Below, piece by piece: positions 19,030 through 27,360 of a stretch of DNA of 64,000 bases (within the stretch, counting starts at the first letter, position 1; each line of letters begins with the position of its first letter). The DNA comes from RBG-16-64-13 sp963718375. GTDB taxonomy: Bacteria; Actinomycetota; Thermoleophilia; RBG-16-64-13. The stretch spans positions 868,001 to 932,000 of the forward strand of contig CAVQZD010000005.1 in NCBI GenBank assembly GCA_963718375.1, read 5' to 3'. A program made the position numbers and the translations under genes. The notes beneath the pieces were generated by a model. That model was not told the origin of the DNA, made no database searches, and saw only the letters and a list, made by a program, of their open reading frames with translations.

Positions 19030-19979
19030 CTGGAAACACGGCTCCTTGACGACATTATGCGGGCGACGATAGTGAGGATGAAGACTATTGCCATCAGTTC
19101 GAGCGCCCCGGCCCAGGCGCGCGCCTGAGCGGCGGGGAAGGGCTGGCCCGCTTGCTGATATATGAGCAAGGTGAGTGACGAGATCGGTTTGTTCAGCGCC
19201 GTCACCAACTGCAGTGAGCCAAAGGCGGCCATGATCAGCGGAGCCGTCTCACCCGCGGCTCGAGCCACAGCCAGCATGGCGCCGGTCGTGAGACCGGGAG
19301 CGGCCGAGGGTAGCACCACTCGTGTGATCGTTTGCCACTTCGGTGCTCCGAGCGCATAGCTGGCATCCTTGAGCTCTCCCGGCACGAGCTTGAGCATCTC
19401 TTCGCTTGAGCGTACCACTATGGGCATCATGATCAGGGTGAGCGCCGCTGCTCCCGCAAGCGCTCCGTATCCGAGGGCGCCTGAGTCCTTGATCAGGGCC
19501 ACGTAGATGAACACGCCGACGAATATCGAGGGGACTCCGGTCATCACATCAGAGAAGAAGCGGATCAACTTGGCCAGCCAATTGGCCTTACCGTACTCGA
19601 CGAGATACACGGCTGCCAGGATGCCGAGCGGTATAGCGATGGCACTGGCGAGTGCCACCATGATAGCCGTGCCGATGAGACCGTTCAGAAAGCCGCCACC
19701 CTCGCGCACCATGCTGAAGATCTGTGATTGGCTCAGAAACTCCCAGCTCATCGCCGAGCCACCCCTCATGATGGTCTCGACGAGGATCCAGATGACCGGG
19801 ACCAGGGTCATCGCCACCGAGACTGCGATCAAGAAGCCCAGGCTGCGGCTACGCAGCAGCCTGCCCCTACGCGGCTTCGATCCGGCCAGACCGTTAGCGC
19901 CACCCGCGTGATCCGCCGCCCAGCGATCGGATCGACTCTCGGCCAATGCCCCGCTCTCCTGCTTTGATGACATGCTCAA
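19026..19979 (-). CDS. pstA: Phosphate ABC transporter permease PstA
   Basis: One of two membrane permeases of the Pst importer, 317 residues. A 40-residue cytoplasmic N-terminal tail precedes six predicted helices. The region ASYALGAPKWQTITRVVLPS is the EAA-type loop that contacts PstB. The start at 19979 overlaps the pstC stop by four bases. Confidence 0.95.
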   Translation of the reverse strand: MSMSSKQESGALAESRSDRWAADHAGGANGLAGSKPRRGRLLRSRSLGFLIAVSVAMTLVPVIWILVETIMRGGSAMSWEFLSQSQIFSMVREGGGFLNGLIGTAIMVALASAIAIPLGILAAVYLVEYGKANWLAKLIRFFSDVMTGVPSIFVGVFIYVALIKDSGALGYGALAGAAALTLIMMPIVVRSSEEMLKLVPGELKDASYALGAPKWQTITRVVLPSAAPGLTTGAMLAVARAAGETAPLIMAAFGSLQLVTALNKPISSLTLLIYQQAGQPFPAAQARAWAGALELMAIVFILTIVARIMSSRSRVSR

Positions 19980-20935
19980 ACCGTCCTCATCCTCGAGACG
20001 ATAGCGCGCGCGATCATGTTAACGATGATGGTAATGCCGAATAGCACTACCCCGGCTCCCACCAGAGCACTCACCGAGAGGTCGGCGGTGCTGGCCTCGC
20101 CCCAACCGTTAGCTATCTGACCGGCGATGGACCCTCCCGGCTGAAAGATGGAGGCGTTGATGAAGACGCTATTGCCGATAAGCATCGCCACCACGATGGT
20201 CTCACCCAACGCCCGCCCCAGACCCAGCATGGTCGCACCGACGATGCCACCCCTGCTGCGCGGCAGAACCGATTGCCTGATCATCTCCCAGCGCGTCGCG
20301 CCCAACGCGTAGGCGGCGTGCCGGTCGGCGTCAGGGACCGAACGGAAGACCTCTCGGGTGAGAGACGCGACGATGGGGATGATCATTATCGAGAGCACCA
20401 TGCCGGCGGCGAAGTACGACAGCCCAGTGGACGGTCCAGCGAAGATAGGTATGAAGCCTAGGTACTCGGCCAGAAAATCACTAACCGGTCGGAGCACAGT
20501 AGGCAGCACCACCAGGAGTCCCCACAGGCCGTAGACCACGCTTGGCACCGCGGCCAGAAGATCTACCGCGTACTCGATGGGACTCCGTAGCCACTTCGGC
20601 GCGTATTCGGTCAAGAACAGCGCCACCCCGATGCTGAGGGGCACGGCGATGATCAGGGCGATGATCGAGGTGATCAAGGTCCCGTAAATGAAGGGCAAGA
20701 TCTCGTATGAGCCCTTGCTGGGTGCCCAGTCACTGCCCGTGACGAAAGAGATGCCTTCGGCTCTGAAGACAGGGAAAGCCGTGCGCGTGGTCGATATGAC
20801 CATGTACGCCAGCACCAGCAGCACAAGCACTCCGCAGGACCCCGCGAGAATGGCGAAGAGGGAGTCGGCCCTGCGGCCGACTCCCTTCTTCTTCCAGATA
20901 CCCGCGGTTACCCGAGTATCGGGGAGGGAGGACAT
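19976..20935 (-). CDS. pstC: Phosphate ABC transporter permease PstC
   Basis: Second Pst permease, 319 residues with six helices. Landmarks are LAAVPSVVYGLWGLLVVLP and the coupling loop AAYALGATRWEMIRQSVLP. It starts seven bases after the pstS stop. The Arg/Lys-rich first 22 residues face the cytoplasm. Confidence 0.95.
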   Translation of the reverse strand: MSSLPDTRVTAGIWKKKGVGRRADSLFAILAGSCGVLVLLVLAYMVISTTRTAFPVFRAEGISFVTGSDWAPSKGSYEILPFIYGTLITSIIALIIAVPLSIGVALFLTEYAPKWLRSPIEYAVDLLAAVPSVVYGLWGLLVVLPTVLRPVSDFLAEYLGFIPIFAGPSTGLSYFAAGMVLSIMIIPIVASLTREVFRSVPDADRHAAYALGATRWEMIRQSVLPRSRGGIVGATMLGLGRALGETIVVAMLIGNSVFINASIFQPGGSIAGQIANGWGEASTADLSVSALVGAGVVLFGITIIVNMIARAIVSRMRTV

Positions 20936-20942
20936 ATGCCTG

Positions 20943-22076
20943 CTACTGACCGATCAAGGCGATCTGCTCCAGGGCCGCGTCCTTCAGAGCGCTCGGCAGC
21001 GGGGCGTAGCCCAGCTCCGTCGCGATGGAGGTACCCTCGTCGCCGAGACCCCACACCAGGAAGGCTTTGAGAGCCTCGGCCTTGGCGGCCTCGGGCATCT
21101 TGTCGTAGGCCAGGATGTAGGTGACGTTGACGATCGGGTAGGCAGCCGGGTTGGCGCTGTCAGTGACACTGATGTTCATGTCGGCGGGTATCTCGGTGCC
21201 CTCAGCCGCTGCGGAGGTGCTCTCCAAGCTGGGGGTGATGAAGGCGCCAGACTTGTTCTTGAGCTGAGCCATGGTCATGTCGTTCTGCACCGCGTAGGAG
21301 AGCTCGACGTAGCCGATGGAGCCTTCGGTCTGAAGGACCACGGCGGCCACACCGTCGTTGCCCTTGCCACCCACACCCACGGGCCAGGTGATTTCCTTGC
21401 CCTTGCCGGGGCCGGCTGCCCAGTCAGCGTTGACCGCGGTCAGGTAACCGGTGAAACCGTTGGTGGTACCTGAGGAGTCGGAGCGATGCACGGTCTGGAT
21501 CTCAGAATCCGGCAGCGCCGCGCCAGCGTTGAGGGCGGCGATGGCCGGGTCGTTCCACTTGGTGATGGTGCCCAGGAAGATCTTGGCGACCACGTCGGAG
21601 TCGAGCTTCAGCTCATCGAGACCAGGCAGATTGTAGGCGAGCACGATAGCCCCGAACACGGTGGGGATGTGCAGCACCTTGGCACCGGGACGAGCAGCCT
21701 CGGCAGCGGCGATCTCTTCGGCCTTCATGTAGGCGTCCGAGGCGCCGAAGTCAACGGTCTGGGCAGTGAACTGCTCGATGCCCGCGCCCGAGCCAACACC
21801 CTGGTAGTTGATGGTCACGTCCGGATTAGCGGTCTGGAAGCCACCGATCCACTCGACATAAAGTGGCTGCGGGAACGTCGCGCCGGCACCGTTCAGGTCG
21901 GCCTGCAGTGCAGCAACGGTGGTCGCGTTATCGGCCTGGACGGTGGTCGTGGTCTCATCCTCTGAACCGCAACCGGCCACGAGCATGCTCGCAGCCACCG
22001 CGACCACCAGAGTCAGAGTCAGGACGGCGATCAGACCCTTGCGCTTCTTTGACTTGTATGGAGTCATCCCTGTCAT
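20943..22076 (-). CDS. pstS: Phosphate-binding lipoprotein PstS
   Basis: Extracellular phosphate-binding component, 377 residues. The signal peptide ends in the lipobox MLVAGCGSEDETTTT, so the protein is lipid-anchored with a Thr-rich linker. The binding-protein core shows LNGAGATFPQPLYVEWIGGF, FGASDAYM, ITKWNDPAIAALNAG and HRSDSSGTTNGFTGYL, the usual phosphate-contacting segments. It is the first gene of the pst operon, and its promoter should share the Pho box region at 22164-22201. Confidence 0.96.
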   Translation of the reverse strand: MTGMTPYKSKKRKGLIAVLTLTLVVAVAASMLVAGCGSEDETTTTVQADNATTVAALQADLNGAGATFPQPLYVEWIGGFQTANPDVTINYQGVGSGAGIEQFTAQTVDFGASDAYMKAEEIAAAEAARPGAKVLHIPTVFGAIVLAYNLPGLDELKLDSDVVAKIFLGTITKWNDPAIAALNAGAALPDSEIQTVHRSDSSGTTNGFTGYLTAVNADWAAGPGKGKEITWPVGVGGKGNDGVAAVVLQTEGSIGYVELSYAVQNDMTMAQLKNKSGAFITPSLESTSAAAEGTEIPADMNISVTDSANPAAYPIVNVTYILAYDKMPEAAKAEALKAFLVWGLGDEGTSIATELGYAPLPSALKDAALEQIALIGQ

Positions 22077-22163
22077 TCCTCACTTTCGCTTTCTCATTCT
22101 CTTTCCACTGGCAGACAACCCTTGTCCACAGTTGACAGCCTAACCCCCTCAAGACAAGCTGGT

Positions 22164-22201
22164 GTTAAGGTTGGGTTATCGGTATGTTAATTCTTGGGTT
22201 A
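22164..22201. promoter_or_regulatory. Pho box: GTTA direct repeats at 11-bp spacing
   Basis: GTTA occurs at 22164, 22175, 22186 and 22198, spacings of 11, 11 and 12 bases, between the divergent pstS and phoB genes. Direct repeats with an 11-base period are the form of PhoP/PhoB boxes in actinobacteria. Phosphorylated PhoB from 22250-22954 is the expected ligand. Confidence 0.7.
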
Positions 22202-22249
22202 CTCGATCCAGGCAAGCCGAGACGACCGGTGAGTAGGGAGGTGGGGCGC

Positions 22250-22954
22250 ATGGAAGCGGGCGGCAAGTGCATCTTGCTGGTGGAGGACGACCCCACCATC
22301 TCCGACCTGCTGGCCTACAACCTCGAACGCGCCGGCTATGAGGTGCTCAAGGAAGGCAATGGCCGCGCAGGGCTGGAGACGGCCGTGTCTCATCAAGTGG
22401 ACCTGGTGCTCCTGGACCTCATGCTGCCGGGCATTGACGGCATCACAGCGGCCAAGGAGATCTCCCGGCGCAAGCCGACGGTGCCGATAATCATGCTCAC
22501 CGCTCGCAGCGAGCGCGAGACGATGCTGGAGGGGTTCGAGTCCGGCGCCGACGACTACGTCACCAAGCCGTTCGACCTGGATATCCTGCTGGCCCGTATC
22601 GCGGCGCGCCTGCGGCGCGCCCCCGAGTCCGTTCCGCCCCAGGCGCCCGGGGCTCCCCTCTATATCGACGACCTCGTCTTGGACAGCGACGCCCATGAGA
22701 TCCGTACCAGCCGCGATAAGGTCTCAGTCAACCCCAAAGAGCATGATCTCTTGGCCCTGCTGATATCGCAGCCCGGCCACCTCTTCCCCCGCGAGGAGAT
22801 AGTCCAGAAGGTCTGGCATCAGCGCTACGACCCGGCGTCACGGACACTGGATGTGCACGTCCGTCACTTGCGCAGCAAGCTCGAGCAGATCGAGGCTGAG
22901 GTCACCGTGCTCGCGGTGCGTGGAGTAGGCTATCGCCTGGGGCCGGTCACATGA
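22250..22954 (+). CDS. phoB: Phosphate response regulator (OmpR/PhoB family)
   Basis: DNA-binding response regulator of 234 residues. The receiver domain has the acidic pair in LLVEDDPTISDLL, the phosphoacceptor Asp in VLLDLMLPGIDG, and the Lys in DDYVTKPFDLD. A winged-helix domain follows, with RTLDVHVRHLRSKLE as the recognition helix region. ATG 22250 is chosen for the preceding GGGAGGTGGGG. It overlaps the kinase gene as ATGA. Divergence from pstS and the Pho box support the PhoB role (called PhoP in many Gram-positives). Confidence 0.92.
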   Translation: MEAGGKCILLVEDDPTISDLLAYNLERAGYEVLKEGNGRAGLETAVSHQVDLVLLDLMLPGIDGITAAKEISRRKPTVPIIMLTARSERETMLEGFESGADDYVTKPFDLDILLARIAARLRRAPESVPPQAPGAPLYIDDLVLDSDAHEIRTSRDKVSVNPKEHDLLALLISQPGHLFPREEIVQKVWHQRYDPASRTLDVHVRHLRSKLEQIEAEVTVLAVRGVGYRLGPVT

Positions 22955-24733
22955 GACTCCGCTGGCGCTTGCCCCTGGCTTTTGTCCTTACCACGGCAGT
23001 CCTGGCCGGGATAGTCGCCCTGATCTCAGCCTTGATCCTACGTCCCCTCTTCCTCGACCGCCTCGAAGATGACATGGCCACGCAGGCCGAGCAGTACGCC
23101 ACAGTGCTCGCCTTCAACGGGGAGTACATCGTCAGCACTGATACCCTGCAGCCTCTGACCGAGGCCACTGGGGAAGCGGGCAACGTGCGCTTCACGGTCA
23201 TCGCGAGTGAGGGTACAGTGCTGGCCGATTCTGAGGCCGATCCCGCCAGTCTGGAGAACCACGCAAACAGACCAGAGGTTGCACAGGCACTCGCAGGTCA
23301 TGAGGGCCGGTCGCGGCGCGATTCGACCACGCTGGGCGAGGAAATGGTCTATGTGGCCGTGCCTCTCCCGGAGAGCGACTTCCCCTGGTCGAGCGGAGCT
23401 TTGAGGACGGCCCAACCTTCTTCTCGCATCGACGCGGCGGTCGCCGCTTCTTGGCGCATACCTTTGATCGTCTGGGCGATCCTTCTCATACCCACCATGG
23501 CTGTCGCTTATCTCTTCTCCCGGTCGCTCACACGACCCATCGACCGCTTGGTGGACATGACCGGACGCGTGGCCGCGGGCGACCTCTCGGCCCGTAACGC
23601 GGTCACCCGCAGAGATGAGTTGGGCGTTCTGGCGAGAGAGCTCAACAACATGACCGAGCAGTTGGAGCACCGCGCGACTGAGCTCGCGACGGAGTCCGAG
23701 CGGTCTCGGGGCGTGCTCAGGGCCATGACCGAAGGCGTGCTGTTGGTGGACGCCATGGGGCAGCTCATCCGCAGCAATCCGGCAGGAGCTGAGATGCTGG
23801 GGGCCGAGCTTCAAGGGCACGAGGGTGTCCCCCTGGTGCATCTGGCCCGGGCCTTCCCGGCCATGCAGATGGCCAAGGCCGCCCGCGAAGCCGGCCGGCC
23901 GCTCACTGACATAGTGGAGATGCCCGACGGGCGCTCGCTGATGGTGGAGACGGTACCACTCGGTGCCAGCTCCGAGGAGCAGGGGCAGACGCTCTTCGTG
24001 CTCCGCGATGAGACCGAGCGGCGCAGGACCGAAGCCGTGCGGCGTGACTTCGTATGCCAACGCCTCGCACGAACTCAAGACCCCGCTCGCCAGCCTATCG
24101 CTGCTGGCCGACACCCTGGCGGTCTCCATACGAGATGACCGAGAGCGGGCCGAGCAGTGTGTGACTCAGCTCAAGTCGGAGACTGAACGCCTGGTCAACC
24201 TCACCAACGACCTGCTCACCCTGTCTCAGTTGGAGGACGCCCAGCCGGGCGACGCACCGGCCCGCGTCCCTGTGGATCTGGTCGCGGTGGTGCGCGGCAC
24301 AGTACAAGGCATTGAGGCGTTGGCAACGGCCAAGCAGCAGCAGGTGACCGCAGAGGCGTCCGATGAGGTGGTCGTACAGGGCGACGAAGCGGCACTGGGT
24401 ACCCTGGTCCGCAACCTACTGGACAACGCGATCCGCTACACCGATGAAGGTGGTCACGTCACCGTGCAGGTACGGACGGCCGGAGGGCCGGGGGACGAGA
24501 CCTTCGCCGTGCTCAGCGTCGCCGACGACGGCATGGGCATCCCGATTGCCGACCAGAGCCGGATCTTCGAGCGCTTCTACCGCGTGGAGAAGGCCCGCTC
24601 CCGCGAGACTGGCGGCACGGGCCTGGGGCTCAGCATCGTCAAGCACATCGCCGAGAGCCATGGGGGACAAGTCGAGGTCCGCAGCGTCGTCGGGGTAGGC
24701 TCCACCTTCACCGTCCGGTTGCCCAAGTCGTAA
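22951..24733 (+). CDS. phoR: Phosphate sensor histidine kinase PhoR-like (frameshifted)
   Basis: Membrane kinase paired with phoB. In order: a first helix (FVLTTAVLAGIVALISALIL), an extracellular domain, a second helix (IPLIVWAILLIPTMAVAYLF), HAMP, PAS, then HisKA and HATPase. The frame breaks at about 24051-24055, just before the H-box: the first part ends ...AVRRDFV and the second resumes ANASHELKTPLASLSLL. One surplus base in CGTATGCC accounts for it, and the corrected protein has 593 residues with His near residue 373. The N, G1 and G2 boxes (NLLDNAIRYT, DDGMGIP, GGTGLGLSIVKHI) are intact. An assembly indel is more likely than a dead kinase. Confidence 0.88.
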
Positions 24734-24751
24734 GACGACGAGCGGCTTCGG

Positions 24752-25474
24752 TCACCGCCCAGTGCGGATGCCCTCAGCAAGAGCGGCCGGGAGCCCGGCG
24801 GCCAGTATGGCCGCGGCGACCGCCTCGAAGTCGTAGGCCAGACGCATGAACTCCACCCGCACTTCCGGCCCTTCGGCCGTGAGCACCGCGTAACCCGCCC
24901 GCGGGTCGCCGTCCTTGGGGCGGCCGACGGTGCCTACGTTCACGAACAGCAGGTGACCGACGCGCCGCTGCCAGAACTGGTGAGTGTGCCCGAAGGCAAG
25001 CACGTCGTCCGACTCCAAGGCGGCAAGGCGCTCATAGGTCCGGAGGTCGCGCTCCTTCAGCAGATACTCATTGGCCCGCCGCGGGCTGCCGTGTACCAGA
25101 TGGACCTTCACGTCACCCAGCGCCAGGTGCGCTTCGCGAGGCAGGCTGCGCAAGAAGGTCTTGCGGCCCTTGGTGACTTCGGCCGCTGTGAAGGTGTAGG
25201 AGGCCTTGCCGACCTTCTTGGCCTCTTCGTTCGGGTAGAAGCAGCCACACTCACCTCTGTCCCAACCGACACCTTCATCGTAGTTGCCGAGTAGGCTGGG
25301 GATGTCGCGCTCGCGCAGCAAATCGATCACCCCGTTGGGGTCGGGCCCGTAACCCACCAGGTCACCCAGACAGTGGACCCGCGAGATGCCGCGAGCCTCG
25401 ATGTCGCCCAGGACGGCTTCCAGAGCCAGCCTGTTGCCGTGCACGTCGGAGATGAGGGCCAACTGATCGATCAT
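24752..25474 (-). CDS. Metallophosphoesterase (YfcE/MJ0936-like)
   Basis: Calcineurin-like phosphoesterase of 240 residues, probably cytoplasmic. The metal-binding motifs appear in order: ISDVHGN, HCLGDLVGYGPDP, LLGNYDE, VHLVHGSPR and AFGHTHQF. Proteins of this group hydrolyse phosphodiester or phosphomonoester model substrates, and the natural substrate is usually unknown. It lies 39 bases after the hybrid kinase gene on the same strand and converges with phoR, so it may be read with the hyd operon, though nothing in its sequence ties it to hydrogen. Confidence 0.85.
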   Translation of the reverse strand: MIDQLALISDVHGNRLALEAVLGDIEARGISRVHCLGDLVGYGPDPNGVIDLLRERDIPSLLGNYDEGVGWDRGECGCFYPNEEAKKVGKASYTFTAAEVTKGRKTFLRSLPREAHLALGDVKVHLVHGSPRRANEYLLKERDLRTYERLAALESDDVLAFGHTHQFWQRRVGHLLFVNVGTVGRPKDGDPRAGYAVLTAEGPEVRVEFMRLAYDFEAVAAAILAAGLPAALAEGIRTGR

Positions 25475-25513
25475 GGTCGGTCAAGTTTCGCACAGATGCG
25501 TCGTAAGACGAGT

Positions 25514-26962
25514 CTACGCGGGCAGCATCACCGAGAACTTGGAGCCCACGCCTTCTTCGCTCTCCAACTCCAGGCGTCCCCCCGCGCGCTCGATAAGGCG
25601 CGCGGCGATGGTCAGACCCAGGCCACTCCCCTCCAACCCGCGGGTCTGCGGCCGCTTCTCGCGAAAGAACTCCGTGAGCACCAGGTCGAGATTGTCCCGA
25701 GCTATGCCGATGCCGGTGTCCTCCACCTCTATCCGCACCCACTCATCCTCACGTAGGGCGGTCACCACCACCGAGCCGTCGTCGCGGTTGTACTTCACCG
25801 CGTTGCCCACCAGGTTGCTGAGGACCAGCTCGAGATCCCCGTCGGGAAGCAGCACCGGCGGCAGCCCCGGCTCCACGTCTGTACGAGCGGTCAGGTTCCT
25901 CGCGGCCAGCCTCTCGGCCTCCTCGCTCAGCACCACCTGCACGGCCGGGAGCACGTCCTGAAGCCGCGGCTCTGCCTGCGGTTGCTCGCTGCGGGACAGT
26001 GACAGCAGATCGCCGATGAGCTGCACCAGATTGTCGATGCGGTCCTCCGCCCGCTTGAGCATGGGCAAGTAGTCATCAAGCGTGTCGCCCATGCTCTTGT
26101 CGGTGGCAACCTCGATGATGGCCCGTACTGCACCCAGCGGGGACTTCATCTCATGGACCATGGTGCGGATGAAGCGCTCCTTCTCCAACGCCAGCCGCCG
26201 GACTTCTGAGATGTCGGACAGAGTCAAGATGCGGCCCAGAGCAGCACCGTCCTCGGCCCTGAAGGTCACGATGTTGGTCAAGTAGGCCTTGTCGCCGATA
26301 TCGAGTTGGACCGCGGCTCGGTCCTTGAGGGGACTCGTCGCGGCTTCGGCGAGCTCTGCCAGCGGCCCCTCCCGCAACAACTCCAGGGCGGGACGGCGAA
26401 GAACCTGCTCCTCGGCCGCGCCAAGTAGTGCGGTCATAGCGCGGTTGGCGAGCACCACTTCACCGTTGCGGTTCACCACCATCACGGCGTCGCGCAGCGA
26501 CGAGACCAATGAGTGGGTCTGGGTCTTTTCCTCGGCCAAGGCGAGCAGCCCCGCCTCGTGCTCCTTGCGCAGTCTCTCCGCCTCATCGCGAGCCTGCTTA
26601 TGCCTCACCAGGGTCTCGACTACCGCCAGAAGGTCATCGGGCAGAAACGGCTTGGGAAGGAAGAAGTCTACGCCTTCGCGCGTGGCCGCGATGGCGGTGT
26701 CGATATTAGCGTAGGCCGTGACCATACAGGTCATCAAATCCAGCCCCTCGGTCTTGATGGCCTGTTGGATGGTGAGACCGTCCATATCCGGAAGGCGGTA
26801 GTCAAGGAGTCCAACGTCGTAGCTGCGGGTGCGCAGAAGCCCAAGGGCCTCCTCACCGGTGGCCGCCTCCTCCACCTCATACCCCTCGATCTCGAGTATC
26901 TGCCTGATGCCGGAGCGCACCCCGTACTCGTCGTCCACCACAAGTACCCGGGCGCCGCTCAT
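25514..26962 (-). CDS. Receiver-PAS-histidine kinase hybrid
   Basis: Cytoplasmic signalling protein of 482 residues. Residues 1-120 form a receiver domain (Asp54 in GLLDYRLPDMDG, Lys104). A coiled coil at about 121-150 and a PAS domain at about 151-255 follow. HisKA has His270 in FIRTMVHEMKSPLGAV, and the HATPase region has NLVGNAVKYN and GSGLGLTIAARLI. It has no membrane helix and no DNA-binding domain. The start overlaps the preceding receiver gene (ATGA). The front receiver suggests its kinase activity is controlled by phosphotransfer from the H-cluster kinase at 27357-29366, which is an inference from gene order. Confidence 0.9.
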   Translation of the reverse strand: MSGARVLVVDDEYGVRSGIRQILEIEGYEVEEAATGEEALGLLRTRSYDVGLLDYRLPDMDGLTIQQAIKTEGLDLMTCMVTAYANIDTAIAATREGVDFFLPKPFLPDDLLAVVETLVRHKQARDEAERLRKEHEAGLLALAEEKTQTHSLVSSLRDAVMVVNRNGEVVLANRAMTALLGAAEEQVLRRPALELLREGPLAELAEAATSPLKDRAAVQLDIGDKAYLTNIVTFRAEDGAALGRILTLSDISEVRRLALEKERFIRTMVHEMKSPLGAVRAIIEVATDKSMGDTLDDYLPMLKRAEDRIDNLVQLIGDLLSLSRSEQPQAEPRLQDVLPAVQVVLSEEAERLAARNLTARTDVEPGLPPVLLPDGDLELVLSNLVGNAVKYNRDDGSVVVTALREDEWVRIEVEDTGIGIARDNLDLVLTEFFREKRPQTRGLEGSGLGLTIAARLIERAGGRLELESEEGVGSKFSVMLPA

Positions 26963-27360
26963 TCCGGGCCGCCCAGGAACTCCTCGGCTATGCCCAAGAG
27001 CTGCTTGCCGGTGGCCGGCTTGTCAACGAAGCGGTCCAGCCGCGTCCAAGCGAGAAAGCCCTCGCCTTCTTGATCGAAGCGCTCTCCGGTCTCCCGAGCG
27101 ACTCCGCTGAGCATGATCAGCGGCACGTGGTCGAAGCGCTCACGCTTGCGCAGTTGGTACGCAAGCCGGAAACCGCTGTCGTAGCGTTCCATCATGAGAT
27201 CGATGAAGACGATGTCGGGAGTGACCGTCTCAAGTAGGTCGAGCGCTTCTTCGCTGCTCTCGACCGCATTGACCTTGTGGCCGCGGCTGCCGAAGAAGAC
27301 CGACTGGGCGTCTAGGAAGTCCCGGTCGTCATCTACGAACAGGATGTTCCACGGGCTCAT
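26959..27360 (-). CDS. Single-domain response regulator
   Basis: CheY-like stand-alone receiver of 133 residues, starting MSPWNILFVDDDRDF, with Asp54 in IVFIDLMM and Lys114 in RFVDKPATG. There is no output domain. The ATG at 27360 overlaps the kinase gene before it and the stop overlaps the hybrid kinase after it, both by four bases. It is well placed to carry phosphate from the sensory hydrogenase kinase to another protein. Longer open sequence upstream of the start is the kinase gene in another frame. Confidence 0.88.
   Translation of the reverse strand: MSPWNILFVDDDRDFLDAQSVFFGSRGHKVNAVESSEEALDLLETVTPDIVFIDLMMERYDSGFRLAYQLRKRERFDHVPLIMLSGVARETGERFDQEGEGFLAWTRLDRFVDKPATGKQLLGIAEEFLGGPE

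Noticed and set aside
24030..24070. Programmed ribosomal frameshift in phoR
   Set aside because: No slippery heptamer or downstream pseudoknot is visible, and several unrelated genes in the window show the same kind of break.
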